Positions 26,375 through 37,255 are shown, counted from the first letter of the stretch. The stretch is DNA of 64,000 bases from an uncultured Paracoccaceae bacterium (GCA_947487205.1 CANKVU010000014.1:62001-126000), one strand, 5' to 3'. A program made the numbers and translations. Notes: generated from the letters alone by a model not told the origin.

Positions 26375-26403
26375 TTGGAATGTCAATGCTGCTGACATAA
26401 ACT
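26375..26403 (+). promoter_or_regulatory. Putative petP promoter with a second inverted repeat
   Basis: TTGGAA (26375-26380) and TAAACT (26398-26403) are 17 bases apart, about right for a sigma-70 promoter driving petP. Between them TGTCA-N7-TGACA (26381-26397) is another inverted repeat; a protein bound there would block the promoter. Confidence 0.4.
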
Positions 26404-26435
26404 GTGATGGGAAATCGGGCGGACCGGAGGCAAGG

Positions 26436-26927
26436 ATGAACGAGAAGCGGGCACAGGGCGGAGAGAGCCTTCTGTTCCTGACCGACGCGCAACTCAGGCG
26501 CGGGATCGAGGCGATGTTCTTCGCCTATCGCGGGTTCACGGCCGATCCGGACCGGATCCTGGCCCGGCACGGATACGGCCGCGCGCATCACCGGGCGGTG
26601 CATTTCATCAACCGCTGGCCGGGGACGACGGTCAACAACCTGCTGGCGATCCTCGGTGTGACGAAGCAATCCCTGAACCGCGTCCTGCGGACCCTGATCG
26701 AGGACGGCCTCGTCGAAAGCCGGGTCGGCCATCGCGACCGGCGCGAGCGTCACCTGTCGCTGACCGAACCCGGCCGGGCGCTGGAGCGCGAATTGTCGGA
26801 CGCGCAGACGGCGCGGATGCGCGACGCCTTCCGCCGCGCGGGGCCGGACGCCGTCGCCGGGTTCCGCCGCGTGCTGGAAGAGATGATGGACGAGGATCTG
26901 CGCCACCTGTTCGAGGACGCGGCATGA
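26436..26927 (+). CDS. petP: MarR-family regulator PetP
   Basis: A 163-residue winged-helix dimeric regulator. The DNA-binding part reads NNLLAILGVTKQSLNRVLRT followed by the wing LVESRVGHRDRRERHLSLTE. The last four bases overlap the start of an OmpR-type response regulator, matching the petP-petR pair described in Rhodobacter capsulatus, where petR was needed for normal respiratory and photosynthetic growth. GGAGG lies 5 bases before the ATG. The symbol rests on this context and on the neighbouring ilvE. The two inverted repeats upstream may be its own operators. Confidence 0.7.
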   Translation: MNEKRAQGGESLLFLTDAQLRRGIEAMFFAYRGFTADPDRILARHGYGRAHHRAVHFINRWPGTTVNNLLAILGVTKQSLNRVLRTLIEDGLVESRVGHRDRRERHLSLTEPGRALERELSDAQTARMRDAFRRAGPDAVAGFRRVLEEMMDEDLRHLFEDAA

Positions 26928-27631
26928 GCGACAAGCCGCATGTCCTGATCGTCGACGACGACGAGCGTATCCGCGGGCTTCTGGGCAAGTTCCTGGTCAG
27001 GAACGGCTTCTACGTCACCACGGCGCGGGATGCGGGCCATGCCCGCCGCATCCTCGCGGGGCTCGACTTCGACCTCGCCGTCCTCGACGTGATGATGCCG
27101 GGCGAGGACGGCGTCTCGCTCTGCCGCTGGCTGAGCGACGAGCGCGCCCTGCCCACGCTCCTGCTCACCGCCAAGGGGGACACGCAGGACCGCATCGCCG
27201 GCCTCGAGGCGGGGGCCGACGATTACCTGCCCAAGCCGTTCGAGCCCAAGGAGCTGCTGCTCAGGATGAACGCGATCCTGCGGCGGATGCCCACCCCGGT
27301 GCCCGACACCGTCAAGCCGCAGGTCCTGGCGCTGGGGGCGATCCGCTACGACGTGGGCCGCGGCGAGCTGTGGCGCGGCGACGATCCCGTCCGCCTGACG
27401 GCGACCGAGGCGGCGCTGATGCGGATCTTCGCCCGCGACCCCGGAGAGGTCATCGCCCGCGCCCGCCTGATCGAGGATCTGGGCCGCGCCGGGCCGGACG
27501 GCGAGGGGGCGCAGGACCGCGCCGTCGACGTGCAGATCACCCGCCTGCGCCGCAAGATCGAGGCCGACCCCAAGAACCCGCGCTACCTGCAGACCGTGCG
27601 CGGGGCGGGCTACATGCTGTCCCCGGACTGA
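26924..27631 (+). CDS. petR: OmpR/PhoB-family response regulator PetR
   Basis: A 235-residue two-domain regulator. The receiver has VLIVDDDERIR, the phospho-acceptor in LAVLDVMMPGEDG, TLLLTAKG and LPKPFEPKELL. The C-terminal winged helix has VRLTATEAALMRIFARDPGEVI and VDVQITRLRRKIEADPKNP. ATGA overlap with petP. No histidine kinase is adjacent, so its phosphodonor is encoded elsewhere or is not needed. Unlike the original petPR locus, the cytochrome bc1 genes do not follow. Confidence 0.75.
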   Translation: MSDKPHVLIVDDDERIRGLLGKFLVRNGFYVTTARDAGHARRILAGLDFDLAVLDVMMPGEDGVSLCRWLSDERALPTLLLTAKGDTQDRIAGLEAGADDYLPKPFEPKELLLRMNAILRRMPTPVPDTVKPQVLALGAIRYDVGRGELWRGDDPVRLTATEAALMRIFARDPGEVIARARLIEDLGRAGPDGEGAQDRAVDVQITRLRRKIEADPKNPRYLQTVRGAGYMLSPD

Positions 27632-27655
27632 CCGGCGACGCGGCCGGGCCGATCC

Positions 27656-27685
27656 GGGGCCGGGCGCGGCTCCGGCATCGGCCCC
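27656..27685. terminator. Hairpin between convergent petR and DUF2383 gene
   Basis: GGGGCCG and CGGCCCC form a 7-bp stem with a 16-base loop in the 88-base gap between two convergent genes. It has no T-run and is only weak evidence for termination. Confidence 0.3.
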
Positions 27686-27719
27686 GACGGAGCGGCCGGA
27701 CCCGCGAAGGCGCTTCGCA

Positions 27720-28142
27720 TCAGGCGAGGGACTTTGCCTCCTTGACCGCCGCCTGCACCTTGGCGCGCTGTTCCACCAGGAAATCCCATTTCGGATCGCC
27801 GTCCACGGCCGCGATCGCGTCGTCATAAGACGAGGCCAGGTATTCGTCCCCGCGGGCGCATTCCGAATAGATCCCGGAATTGCCCGACGACAGGACGTCG
27901 CGGATCTTGAAGATCCCCCGGTGGGCCTTGGCCGCCGCCGATCCGCTCTCGTCGACCGTGATGCCCTGGGCCTCCAATTGCCGGTGGATCGTCTCGTGGA
28001 ACCCTTCGCGCTCCTCGATGCAGCGATCCACGAAGGCGCCCGTCTCGGAGCCCTCGATATGCGCGCGCGCCTCCTTGTATCCGTCCAGGCTGTCGATGAC
28101 GCGGCTGTGCAGCGTCTTCAGGGCGTCCGTTGCGTCGGCCAT
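27720..28142 (-). CDS. DUF2383 / PA2169-type four-helix-bundle protein
   Basis: A 140-residue all-helical, ferritin-like protein. The ATG at 28142 follows AAGGAG at 7 bases. ALKTLHSRVIDSLDGYKEA, CIEEREGFHETIHRQLE and ARGDEYLASSYDDAIA correspond to the helices of the PA2169 family. Glu and His residues in ERE--HETIH could bind metal, but the family has no settled biochemical role and is often stress-linked. Convergent with petR, divergent from the deacetylase-like gene. Confidence 0.8.
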   Translation of the reverse strand: MADATDALKTLHSRVIDSLDGYKEARAHIEGSETGAFVDRCIEEREGFHETIHRQLEAQGITVDESGSAAAKAHRGIFKIRDVLSSGNSGIYSECARGDEYLASSYDDAIAAVDGDPKWDFLVEQRAKVQAAVKEAKSLA

Positions 28143-28270
28143 GGCCGTCTCCTTTCCACTCGTTCCGACATCAACTCGCGAGGGAGCCGGGCGATCCACC
28201 GCCCCGCCCCGTTCCGTCCGCGCGGCGCACCCGCTAGGGTGGACCGGCCCACACAGGAGGACGCCGCGCC

Positions 28271-29193
<923 letters not shown>

Positions 29194-29197
<4 letters not shown>

Positions 29198-29433
29198 GCG
29201 AGAAACCCATCGAGGAGATGTCCTTCGAGGACGCGATGCGCGAGCTCGAGGTCGTGGTCGGCCATCTCGAGGCCGGCGATGTCGCGCTCGAGGATTCGAT
29301 CCGGCTCTACGAACGCGGCGCCCGGCTCAAGGAACGCTGCCAGCGGACGCTCGAATCGGCCGAGGCGAAGGTCGCCAAGATCACCGCCGACCAGTCCGGC
29401 CAGGCCACGGGCACCGAGCCGCTCGACCCGTGA
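29194..29433 (+). CDS. xseB: Exodeoxyribonuclease VII small subunit
   Basis: A 79-residue protein of standard length. [18 protein letters not shown] and [16 protein letters not shown] are the family hallmarks. It joins XseA in the single-strand-specific exonuclease VII complex. As in many proteobacteria it precedes ispA and dxs, with overlaps on both sides (ATGA with the deacetylase gene, GTGA with ispA). Confidence 0.95.
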
Positions 29434-30296
29434 GCTTCGAGGCCCGTCTGGCCGCGGCGCAGGCGGCGCTGGGCGCGCGCCTGTCCCGCGCGGTGGTGGG
29501 GGAGGCCCCCGTCCATGCCGCGATGCGCCACGCCCTCGACGGCGGCAAGCGCCTGCGCGGCTTCCTCGTGATCGAGGGGGCGCGCCTGCACGGCGCCGCC
29601 GGCGCGGGCGCCGTCGAGGCCGGCGCCGCGATCGAGGCGCTGCACGCCTATTCCCTCGTCCACGACGACCTGCCGGCCATGGACGACGACGCGCTGCGCC
29701 GGGGCCGCCCGACCGTGCATGTGCGATGGGACGAGGCCACCGCGATCCTGGCCGGCGACGCGCTGCAATCGCTGGCCTTCGAGCTGCTCTCCGCCCCGGA
29801 GTGCCATCCCGACGCGGCCGTGCGCGCGGCGCTGGTGCTCGACCTCGCCCGCGCCGCGGGGATGCGCGGCATGGTGCTGGGACAGGCGCTCGACATCGCC
29901 GCCGAGAGCGCGGGCGCGCCCCTGACCCTGCCCGAAATCGAGGCCCTCCAGGCGGGCAAGACCGGTGCGCTCATCGAATGGTCGGGCCGCGCCGGCGCGC
30001 TCCTCGGCGGGGGCGACCCGGCGCCGCTGGCCGCCTATGCGCGGGCCCTCGGCCGCGCCTTCCAGATCGCCGACGACATCCTCGACGTGGAGGGGGACGC
30101 GGCGGCGACCGGCAAGGCGGTGGGCAAGGATGCCGGCGCCAACAAGGCGACCTTCGTCTCGCTGCTGGGTCTCGACGGCGCCCGCGCCCGGGCGCGCGAC
30201 CTGGCGGACGAGGCCTGCGCGGCGCTCGCGCCCTACGGCGGGGCGGCGGCGGCGCTGCGGGACTGCGCCCGCTTCGCGGTGGATCGCGACCGCTGA
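29430..30296 (+). CDS. ispA: Polyprenyl synthetase (farnesyl-diphosphate synthase type)
   Basis: A 288-residue prenyl chain elongase. The GTG start at 29430 overlaps the xseB stop (GTGA). The first aspartate-rich motif is [10 protein letters not shown] (79-86) and the second is [20 protein letters not shown] binds IPP. It condenses DMAPP and GPP with IPP to farnesyl diphosphate. Residues before the first motif (HAYSL) suit a short C15 product. It is followed 80 bases later by dxs, completing the usual xseB-ispA-dxs order. Confidence 0.94.
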   Translation: MSFEARLAAAQAALGARLSRAVVGEAPVHAAMRHALDGGKRLRGFLVIEGARLHGAAGAGAVEAGAAIEALHAYSLVHDDLPAMDDDALRRGRPTVHVRWDEATAILAGDALQSLAFELLSAPECHPDAAVRAALVLDLARAAGMRGMVLGQALDIAAESAGAPLTLPEIEALQAGKTGALIEWSGRAGALLGGGDPAPLAAYARALGRAFQIADDILDVEGDAAATGKAVGKDAGANKATFVSLLGLDGARARARDLADEACAALAPYGGAAAALRDCARFAVDRDR

Positions 30297-30376
30297 TCGC
30301 GCCCGCGCCGGCGGGGGACATTTGCAGCGCTGCCCCGCGCCCGTTACATACGGCTAAATCCGTGCGAGGCAGGCCC

Positions 30377-32302
30377 ATGACCGACCGACCCGACACCCCC
30401 ACTCTCGACCGCGTCTCCTCGCCCGCAGATCTGCGCCGGATGAGCGACGAGGATCTGCACCGCGTCGCCGACGAGCTCCGCGCCGAGACGATCTCGGCCG
30501 TCAGCCAGACCGGCGGCCATCTGGGCGCGGGCCTGGGCGTGGTGGAGCTGACGGTGGCGCTCCACGCGGTGTTCGACACGCCGCGCGACCGGCTGATCTG
30601 GGACGTGTCCCACCAATGCTATCCGCACAAGATCCTGACGGGGCGGCGCGACCGCATCCGCACGCTGCGCCAGAAGGACGGCCTGTCGGGCTTCACCAAG
30701 CGCAGCGAATCGCCCTACGACCCGTTCGGCGCCGCACATTCGTCGACATCCATGTCCGCCGCGCTGGGCTTCGCCGTGGCGCGCGACCTGGGCGGGGCGC
30801 CCGATCCCGCGCTGGGCGACGCCATCGCGGTAATCGGCGACGGCGCCATGTCGGCCGGCATGGCCTACGAGGCGATGAACAATATCGGCGCCCTGGGCCG
30901 GCGCATGATCGTCATCCTCAACGACAACGAGATGTCGATCGCCCCTCCCGTGGGGGCCATGTCCTCCTACCTCTCTCGCCTCTATGCGGGCGCCCCCTTC
31001 CAGGAGCTGAAGGCGGCCGCCAAGGGCGCCATGTCGATGCTGCCCGGCCCCTTCCGCGAGGGGGCCAAGCGCGCCCATGACCTGGTCAAGGGCCTGACCG
31101 TCGGCGGCACCCTCTTCGAGGAGCTGGGATTCTCCTATATCGGTCCGATCGACGGCCACGATCTCGACCAGATCCTGCCGATCCTGCGGATGGTGCGGAC
31201 CCGCGCCGACGGACCGGTGCTGATCCATGCCATCACCACCAAGGGCAAGGGCTATGCGCCGGCCGAGGGCGCGACCGACAAGGGCCACGGCGTGTCGAAG
31301 TTCGACGTGATCACCGGCGAGCAGAAGAAGGCCAAGTCCAACGCGCCCTCCTATACCCGGGTCTTCGCCGACGCGCTTCTGGAGGAGGCGGCGCGCGACG
31401 ACCGGATCTGCGCCGTCACCGCCGCCATGCCGGACGGCACCGGGCTCAACCTCTTCGCCGAGCGCTATCCCTCGCGCTGCTTCGACGTGGGCATCGCCGA
31501 GCAGCACGGCGTGACCTTCTCCGCCGGCCTCGCCGCGGGGGGGATGAAGCCCTTCTGCGCGATCTATTCCACCTTCCTGCAGCGCGGCTACGACCAGGTC
31601 GTGCACGACGTGGCGATCCAGCGCCTGCCGGTGCGGTTCGCCATCGACCGGGCCGGCCTCGTCGGCGCCGACGGGGCCACCCATGCGGGCAGCTACGACA
31701 TCGCCTATCTCGCGAACCTGCCCGGCTTCACCGTCATGGCCGCCGCCGACGAGGCCGAGCTGAAGCACATGGTGGCCACCGCCGCCGCCCATGACGACGG
31801 TCCCATCGCCTTCCGCTTCCCGCGCGGCGAGGGCACGGGCGTCGAGATGCCCGAGCGCGGCGAGGTCCTGCCCATCGGCAAGGGCCGCATGATCCGCGAG
31901 GGCAAGGGCGTCGCGATCCTCAATTTCGGCGCCCGCCTCAAGGAGGTGATGGAGGCCTGCGAATCGCTCGGCCAGCGGGGCATCACCCCCACCGTGGCCG
32001 ATGCCCGCTTCGCCAAGCCGCTGGACCGGGACCTGATCCTGGCGCTGGCCCGCGACCACGATGCCCTCGTCACCGTGGAGGAGGGCGCGGTCGGCGGATT
32101 CGGCAGCCACGTCGCCCAGCTCCTCGCCGACGAGGGGGTGTTCGACACCGGCCTCGCCTACCGCTCCATGGTCCTGCCCGACATCTTCATCGACCAGGCC
32201 TCGCCACGCGACATGTACGCGGTCGCCGGCCTCAACGCCGAGGATATCGAGGCGCGGGTGATGTCGGCGCTGGGCCTCGGCGCCATCGGGCGGCGCGCCT
32301 GA
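30377..32302 (+). CDS. dxs: 1-deoxy-D-xylulose-5-phosphate synthase
   Basis: A 641-residue thiamine-diphosphate enzyme making DXP from pyruvate and glyceraldehyde 3-phosphate, the entry to the MEP pathway. [17 protein letters not shown], the ThDP motif [30 protein letters not shown] and [15 protein letters not shown] are diagnostic, and the length is normal. The ATG at 30377 gives [16 protein letters not shown]. It forms an isoprenoid operon with ispA and is convergent with the K+ transporter genes. Confidence 0.97.
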   Translation: MTDRPDTPTLDRVSSPADLRRMSDEDLHRVADELRAETISAVSQTGGHLGAGLGVVELTVALHAVFDTPRDRLIWDVSHQCYPHKILTGRRDRIRTLRQKDGLSGFTKRSESPYDPFGAAHSSTSMSAALGFAVARDLGGAPDPALGDAIAVIGDGAMSAGMAYEAMNNIGALGRRMIVILNDNEMSIAPPVGAMSSYLSRLYAGAPFQELKAAAKGAMSMLPGPFREGAKRAHDLVKGLTVGGTLFEELGFSYIGPIDGHDLDQILPILRMVRTRADGPVLIHAITTKGKGYAPAEGATDKGHGVSKFDVITGEQKKAKSNAPSYTRVFADALLEEAARDDRICAVTAAMPDGTGLNLFAERYPSRCFDVGIAEQHGVTFSAGLAAGGMKPFCAIYSTFLQRGYDQVVHDVAIQRLPVRFAIDRAGLVGADGATHAGSYDIAYLANLPGFTVMAAADEAELKHMVATAAAHDDGPIAFRFPRGEGTGVEMPERGEVLPIGKGRMIREGKGVAILNFGARLKEVMEACESLGQRGITPTVADARFAKPLDRDLILALARDHDALVTVEEGAVGGFGSHVAQLLADEGVFDTGLAYRSMVLPDIFIDQASPRDMYAVAGLNAEDIEARVMSALGLGAIGRRA

Positions 32303-32326
32303 GGCGCCCCGCCCCGCCCCGCCGGC

Positions 32327-33655
32327 TCAACCCAGGTAGATCTGCCCCTTGGGATAGCGCACCAGCGGCCGGGCCTGCGTGGCCAGGAAGAATCCCAGCA
32401 CCAGCGGTCCGACCCGGCCGAGGAACATGGTGATGATGATCACCGTGCGGCCCACCTCTTCGAGCGTGCCCGTCGCCCCCATCGACAGCCCGACCGTCCC
32501 GAAGGCCGAGGCGACCTCGAAGGCGAGGATGAGGAAGCTCGACTCGTTGAAGATGGTCAGCGCGAACAGCCCGAAGAACAGGATCAGTACCGACACCGTG
32601 GTCAGCGCCATGACCTTCTGCACCTCCTCGGTGCCGATCGCCCGCCCGAAGGCGTTGAGCTCCCGGCGCCGCTTGAAGAAGGCGAGCGTGGCCATCACCA
32701 GCACGATGGCCGTCGTCACCTTGATCCCCCCGGCGGTGGAGGTCGATCCGCCGCCGATGATCATCAGGCCGATCGTCATCAGCGCCGTGCTTTCGCGCAT
32801 CGCGGTGGTGTTGACCGTGTTGAACCCCGCCGTGCGCGGCGTCACTGCCTGGAACCATGCCGCCTGGACCTTGCCCCAGGTCCCGTCGATCGCGCCCAGC
32901 GTGCCGGGGTTGCGCCATTCCAGCGCGGCGAAGCCGGCGAAGGCCGCCGCGATCAGGATCGGCGTGCCCGCCAGCATCAGCTTGGCGTGGAGCGACAGCG
33001 GCTGCCAGGCCCGCTTCTGCCACAATTCGGCCAGGACCACGAAGCCCAGCCCCGACAGGATGAAGAGGCCGGTCACCGTGAACGTCACCAGCGGCCGCGT
33101 GGCATAGCCCGAGAGCGAATCGCTGAAGGTCGAGAAGCCGGCATTGTTCCAGGCCGAGACGGCGTGGAACAGCGCGTGCCACAGCCCCATGGCGCCGTGA
33201 TCGCGCACGAAGACGATCGAGAGCAGGACGAACGCGGCCACCTCGAACAGGATCGCGAGCCGCACGATGATCCCGACCAGCGCCTTGAGGTTGCGCATCG
33301 AGGTCTGGTTCAGGTCCTCGCGCAAGATGATCTGCTGCGGGATGCCGATCGGCACCCCCATCGCCGAGAGCAGCAGCACCGCGAAGGTCATCAGCCCCAG
33401 GCCGCCCATCTGCATCAGCACCATGATGATGCCTTCGCCCACCATGGTGAAGGCGACGGGCGTGTCGACGACGATGAGCCCGGTCACCGTCACCGCCGAG
33501 GTCGAGGTGAAGATCGCGTCCGACCAGGTGATCGGCTCCGCCTGCGAGATCGGCAGCTTCAGCCCGATCGCGCCCAGCAGGATGAAGGTCAGGTACATGA
33601 CCGCCAGCATCCCCGGCGGCGGCAGCCGCTTCAGCCAGGCTCCGAAATTGGTCAC
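32327..33655 (-). CDS. TrkH/KtrB-family potassium uptake membrane subunit
   Basis: A 442-residue multi-pass protein. The GTG at 33655 overlaps the stop of the RCK gene (GTGA) and fixes the start. Four M1-P-M2 repeats are expected; filter-like segments are seen in TSTSAVTVTGLIVVDTP, AVSAWNNAGFSTFSDS, TPRTAGFNTVNTTAM and ASAFGTVGLSMG, each with the conserved Gly of the K+ filter. The length and compact ends fit KtrB better than TrkH. Transport is expected to be Na+- or H+-dependent and gated by the adjacent RCK protein. Confidence 0.92.
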   Translation of the reverse strand: MTNFGAWLKRLPPPGMLAVMYLTFILLGAIGLKLPISQAEPITWSDAIFTSTSAVTVTGLIVVDTPVAFTMVGEGIIMVLMQMGGLGLMTFAVLLLSAMGVPIGIPQQIILREDLNQTSMRNLKALVGIIVRLAILFEVAAFVLLSIVFVRDHGAMGLWHALFHAVSAWNNAGFSTFSDSLSGYATRPLVTFTVTGLFILSGLGFVVLAELWQKRAWQPLSLHAKLMLAGTPILIAAAFAGFAALEWRNPGTLGAIDGTWGKVQAAWFQAVTPRTAGFNTVNTTAMRESTALMTIGLMIIGGGSTSTAGGIKVTTAIVLVMATLAFFKRRRELNAFGRAIGTEEVQKVMALTTVSVLILFFGLFALTIFNESSFLILAFEVASAFGTVGLSMGATGTLEEVGRTVIIITMFLGRVGPLVLGFFLATQARPLVRYPKGQIYLG

Positions 33656-34311
33656 AGCGATTGCGTGAAGGCGCGCAGATCCTTGCGCCGTCCCAGCAGC
33701 AGCAGCATGTCGTCGCCCTCGAACTCGCAGGTATCGCCGTCGCGGCCGATGAACTCGGTGCCCCGCATGACCCCCAGGCAGCGCAGGTCGAACCGCTTCA
33801 GGTCGAGGTCGCGCAGGCATTTACCGGTCAGCGCCTCGGGGATCCGCATGTTCACGACGTGGAACGTGTTGCCGAGGCTCACGTAATCGCGGATCAGCGG
33901 ATTGTGCAGGATCTGCGCCACCTGCTCGCCCATCCGCACCTCGGGATGGATCACCCGCTCGACGCCGATATGGTTGAGGATCCGGTGATGGGTCTTGGAC
34001 ACCGCCTTGGCCCAGATCTTGTCGACCCCGATCAGGCGCAGGTTCATCGTCGCCAGCACGCTGGCCTCGAAATCGTGGCCGAGCGCGACGACACCGACAT
34101 CGCATTCGCCGACCCCCGCGTCGCGCAGCGCCTCGTCCGACCGCGCGTCGACGATCAGCGCCTGGTCCAGCGGTTCGGCGTGGCGCGACACGCGCCCCTC
34201 GTCCATGTCGATGCCGATGACGTAATTGCCGAAACGCTTCAACTCCGTCGCGACCGTCGACCCGAAATTGCCCAGGCCGATGACGGCGAAATTCGTGGCG
34301 TTGTTCGCCAT
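33652..34311 (-). CDS. TrkA/KtrA-family RCK gating protein
   Basis: A 219-residue cytoplasmic subunit. The Rossmann RCK_N domain starts FAVIGLGNFGSTVATELKRFG with GxGxxG, then the acidic residue in VIGIDMDEGRV, typical of ATP/NAD binding. An RCK_C domain covers roughly 135-215. A single RCK pair makes it KtrA-like rather than the double-domain TrkA. It precedes and overlaps the membrane subunit; it starts 1 base after the stop of the epimerase-like gene. Confidence 0.92.
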   Translation of the reverse strand: MANNATNFAVIGLGNFGSTVATELKRFGNYVIGIDMDEGRVSRHAEPLDQALIVDARSDEALRDAGVGECDVGVVALGHDFEASVLATMNLRLIGVDKIWAKAVSKTHHRILNHIGVERVIHPEVRMGEQVAQILHNPLIRDYVSLGNTFHVVNMRIPEALTGKCLRDLDLKRFDLRCLGVMRGTEFIGRDGDTCEFEGDDMLLLLGRRKDLRAFTQSL

Positions 34312-34312
34312 T

Positions 34313-35161
34313 TCAGGTCTCCTCGTTCAGAAGGGCCGCCAGCCCCTCGCGATAGGTCGGATAGGCCAGCCGGACGTTCAGCTCCGCCTTCATCCGGTCG
34401 TTCCGCACCCGCTTCGATTCGGCGTAGAAGCTGCGGGCCATGGGCGACAGGTCCGCCGCCTCGAACGCGATCTCGGGCGGGCGGGGCACGCCCAGAAGGT
34501 CGGCGGCATGGGCGATCACGTCCTGCGGCGGGGCCGGCTCGTCGTCGCAGACATTGTAGACGGCGCCCGGATCGGGCCGGTCGATGGAGGCCAGGCACAC
34601 CGTCGCGATGTCCTCCACGTGGATGCGGGAGAAGACCTGCCCCGCCTTGACGATCCGCCGCGCCCGGCCCGAGCGGACCTTGGCGAAGGGGCCGCGCCCG
34701 GGGCCGTAGATGCCCGCCAGGCGAAAGGTATGGAGCGGCAGGCCGGTGACGCGGGCCAGACCCCGCCACCCCGCCTCGGCCCGGACCCGCGCCGCGCCCC
34801 GCGCGGTGGCGGGGGCGAGCGGCGTCTCCTCGTCCACCCAGTCGCCGCCGTGGTCGCCGTAGACGCCCGTGGTCGACAGGTACCCGAACCAGTCGAGCCC
34901 CGCCGCCGCGATGTCGGCGCCATGCGCGTCGAGCACCGGGTCGCCGTCCTCGGGGGCCACGGAATGCAGGATATGCGTGGCGCGCGCGATCTCGGGGGTC
35001 AGGGTCCGGCCCGGCCAGATCACCGGGCGCACGCCGGTGGCGGCGATCCGCGCGGCCTTCTCCTCCGAGCGGGTCGTTCCCGCCACGTCCCAGCCCCGCG
35101 CGATCAGCCGCGGCGCGAGGGCCTGCGCCGAATAGCCGTGGCCGATGCAGAGTAGCCTCAC
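34313..35161 (-). CDS. NAD(P)-dependent epimerase-like (extended SDR, YeeZ-type) protein
   Basis: A 282-residue Rossmann protein. The GTG at 35161 overlaps the DUF1810 stop and begins VRLLCIGHGYSAQALAPRL, a variant GxGxxA nucleotide-binding turn. LSTTGVYGDHGGDWVDEE is the usual SDR Ser/Tyr-region block of this subfamily, with FRLAGIYGPGRGP and VYNVCDDEPAPP later. The classic YxxxK is not obvious, as in YeeZ relatives. The substrate is unknown. It is the middle gene of an overlapped run DUF1810, SDR, KtrA, KtrB. Confidence 0.85.
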   Translation of the reverse strand: MRLLCIGHGYSAQALAPRLIARGWDVAGTTRSEEKAARIAATGVRPVIWPGRTLTPEIARATHILHSVAPEDGDPVLDAHGADIAAAGLDWFGYLSTTGVYGDHGGDWVDEETPLAPATARGAARVRAEAGWRGLARVTGLPLHTFRLAGIYGPGRGPFAKVRSGRARRIVKAGQVFSRIHVEDIATVCLASIDRPDPGAVYNVCDDEPAPPQDVIAHAADLLGVPRPPEIAFEAADLSPMARSFYAESKRVRNDRMKAELNVRLAYPTYREGLAALLNEET

Positions 35162-35574
35162 AGCCGCTCCAGCGTCAGCGGGTCCGGGTCTCCCTCGTAG
35201 AAGGTCGACAGGAGGCGGGCGAACACGTCCGGCGCGACGCTCACCCGGTCGAAGAGGGTGGCCGACGAGCGCACCTTCATCGCGTCGGTGGTGCCCAGGA
35301 TCTGTTCGGCGGGATGGTCGGCATGGGTCAGGAGAAGCTCGCACATCTCCACCAGACGGCGGCCCAGGACCGGGTGCTTCATGTAGGCCTCGGCCTCCGC
35401 CAGCCCGTCGAGCCCGTAATACTGCGCCGGCTCGGACCGCCCCAGCCCCTTGAGCTGCGGATAGACGTACCAGATCCAGTGCGTGGTCTTGCGGCCCGCC
35501 GCGATCTCGGCGCGCGCCTTGTCGAAGTCTCGCTCCTGGGCGGTCAGGAACCGGTCGAGGTCGAAGTCGGTCAT
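35158..35574 (-). CDS. DUF1810 family protein
   Basis: A 138-residue cytoplasmic protein with the DUF1810 hallmarks FLTAQERDFDKARAEIAAGRK, THWIWYVYPQLKGLG (abridged HWIWYVYPQ), YYGLDGLAEAEAY and HPVLGRRL. The ATG at 35574 gives MTDFDLDRFL; an upstream ATG at 35610 adds basic residues not usual for the family. Function is unestablished. Its stop overlaps the next gene's GTG, and it is divergent from amn. Confidence 0.88.
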   Translation of the reverse strand: MTDFDLDRFLTAQERDFDKARAEIAAGRKTTHWIWYVYPQLKGLGRSEPAQYYGLDGLAEAEAYMKHPVLGRRLVEMCELLLTHADHPAEQILGTTDAMKVRSSATLFDRVSVAPDVFARLLSTFYEGDPDPLTLERL

Positions 35575-35779
35575 GCGCCGACACTGTTCAGGTCGGCGCG
35601 GCCGACGCAAGCAATCTCGTCGCTCCCTGGTGCGCCGCGGACCGATTGTGCCCGCCAGCCACCCGCCGGGCGGGGCGCGGAGGCGGCGAATGCGCGCGTT
35701 TCGGGCAACCCGCCGCGCCCGCGCCGGGTTGTGCGGACGGCCCCTTTGGCGCTACGTCCGGGCCGAAAGGGGGGACCCG

Positions 35780-37255
35780 ATGACCGAGAGCCTGCCGATC
35801 GAGACGCCGGACCTGCCCGCGCCCGAGGCCTATACCGAGGCCGGGGCCGCCGTCCGCCGCCTGCAGGAGATCTATGCCGCCGGCGTCGACTTCCTGACCG
35901 AGAGCTTCGTCAAGGCCCTGAGGGGCGGGGTCCCCGAGGTCCGCTACCGCGCCTTCTACCCCGAGATCCGGCTGACCACGGCCACCTACACCCTGTCCGA
36001 CAGCCGCCTGTCCTTCGGCCACGTGGCGCAGCCCGGGCGCTATTCGACCACGGTCACGCGGCCCGACCTCTTCGCCAGCTACCTCGAGCAGCAGCTCGAA
36101 CTGCTGCTGCGGACGCAAGGCGCCTCGGTCCATGTCGGCGTGTCCAAGACGCCGATCCCGCTGCATTTCGCGGTCGCCAACGATCCCACGCTGACCGTGC
36201 CGCAGGACGGGGCGATGGATTTCACCCTCCGCGACGTGTTCGACACGCCCGACCTCTCGACCACGCACGACGCCATCGTCAATGCCGAGGGATTCACCTT
36301 CGACGACGGATCGCGCCCGCTGGCGCCCTTCACCGCGCAGCGCATCGACTATTCCCTGTCGCGTCTGGCCCATTACACCGCCACCGACCCGGCGCATTTC
36401 CAGAACCACGTCCTGTTCACGAACTACCAGTTCTACGTCGAGGAATTCGAGGCCTATGCCCGCCAGGTCCTGGCCGACCCCGACAGCGGCTACGACGCCT
36501 TCGTCGGCCCGGGCAACCGGAGTATCACCGAGGAGGACGGCCTGATGGAGCCGGCGGCGAAGATGCCGCAGATGCCCGCCTATCACCTCAAGCGCGCGGG
36601 CGGGCAGGGGATCACGCTGGTCAATATCGGCGTCGGCCCGTCGAACGCCAAGACCGCCACCGACCACATCGCCGTCCTGCGCCCCCATGCCTGGCTGATG
36701 GTGGGCCATTGCGCGGGGCTCCGGAACTCCCAGCGGCTGGGCGATTTCGTGCTGGCCCACGCCTATCTGCGCGAGGATCACGTCCTCGACGACGACCTGC
36801 CCGTCTGGGTGCCGATCCCGGCCCTGGCCGAGATCCAGGTCGCCCTGGAAAGCGCCGTGGCCGAGGTGACCGAGCTGCGGGGATACGAGCTGAAGCGGAT
36901 CATGCGGACCGGCACGGTCGCCACCATCGACAACCGCAACTGGGAACTGCGCGATCAGTCCGGCCCCGTCCAGCGGCTCAGCCAGTCGCGCGCCGTGGCC
37001 CTCGACATGGAAAGCGCGACCATCGCGGCCAACGGGTTCCGCTTCCGCGTGCCCTACGGCACGCTGCTCTGCGTCTCCGACAAGCCGCTGCACGGCGAGC
37101 TGAAGCTGCCCGGCATGGCGACCGATTTCTACCGCACGCAGATCGCCCGCCACCTGCTGATCGGCGTCCGCGCCATGGAGGCGATCCGGGAGATGCCGCT
37201 GGAACGGATACACAGCCGCAAGTTGCGCTCGTTCGAGGAGACGGCGTTCCTCTGA
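35780..37255 (+). CDS. amn: AMP nucleosidase
   Basis: A 491-residue enzyme that splits AMP into adenine and ribose 5-phosphate. The N-terminal regulatory domain (FVKALRGGVPEVRYRAFYPE, RYSTTVTRPDLFASYL) and the C-terminal phosphorylase-type domain (GVGPSNAKTATDHIAVLRPH, MVGHCAGLRNSQRLGDFVLA, ALDMESATIAANGFRF) are both complete, and the length matches E. coli Amn. The ATG at 35780 is preceded by GGGGGGA. A monocistronic look: 205 bases to the DUF1810 gene and 128 to the HU gene. Confidence 0.95.
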   Translation: MTESLPIETPDLPAPEAYTEAGAAVRRLQEIYAAGVDFLTESFVKALRGGVPEVRYRAFYPEIRLTTATYTLSDSRLSFGHVAQPGRYSTTVTRPDLFASYLEQQLELLLRTQGASVHVGVSKTPIPLHFAVANDPTLTVPQDGAMDFTLRDVFDTPDLSTTHDAIVNAEGFTFDDGSRPLAPFTAQRIDYSLSRLAHYTATDPAHFQNHVLFTNYQFYVEEFEAYARQVLADPDSGYDAFVGPGNRSITEEDGLMEPAAKMPQMPAYHLKRAGGQGITLVNIGVGPSNAKTATDHIAVLRPHAWLMVGHCAGLRNSQRLGDFVLAHAYLREDHVLDDDLPVWVPIPALAEIQVALESAVAEVTELRGYELKRIMRTGTVATIDNRNWELRDQSGPVQRLSQSRAVALDMESATIAANGFRFRVPYGTLLCVSDKPLHGELKLPGMATDFYRTQIARHLLIGVRAMEAIREMPLERIHSRKLRSFEETAFL

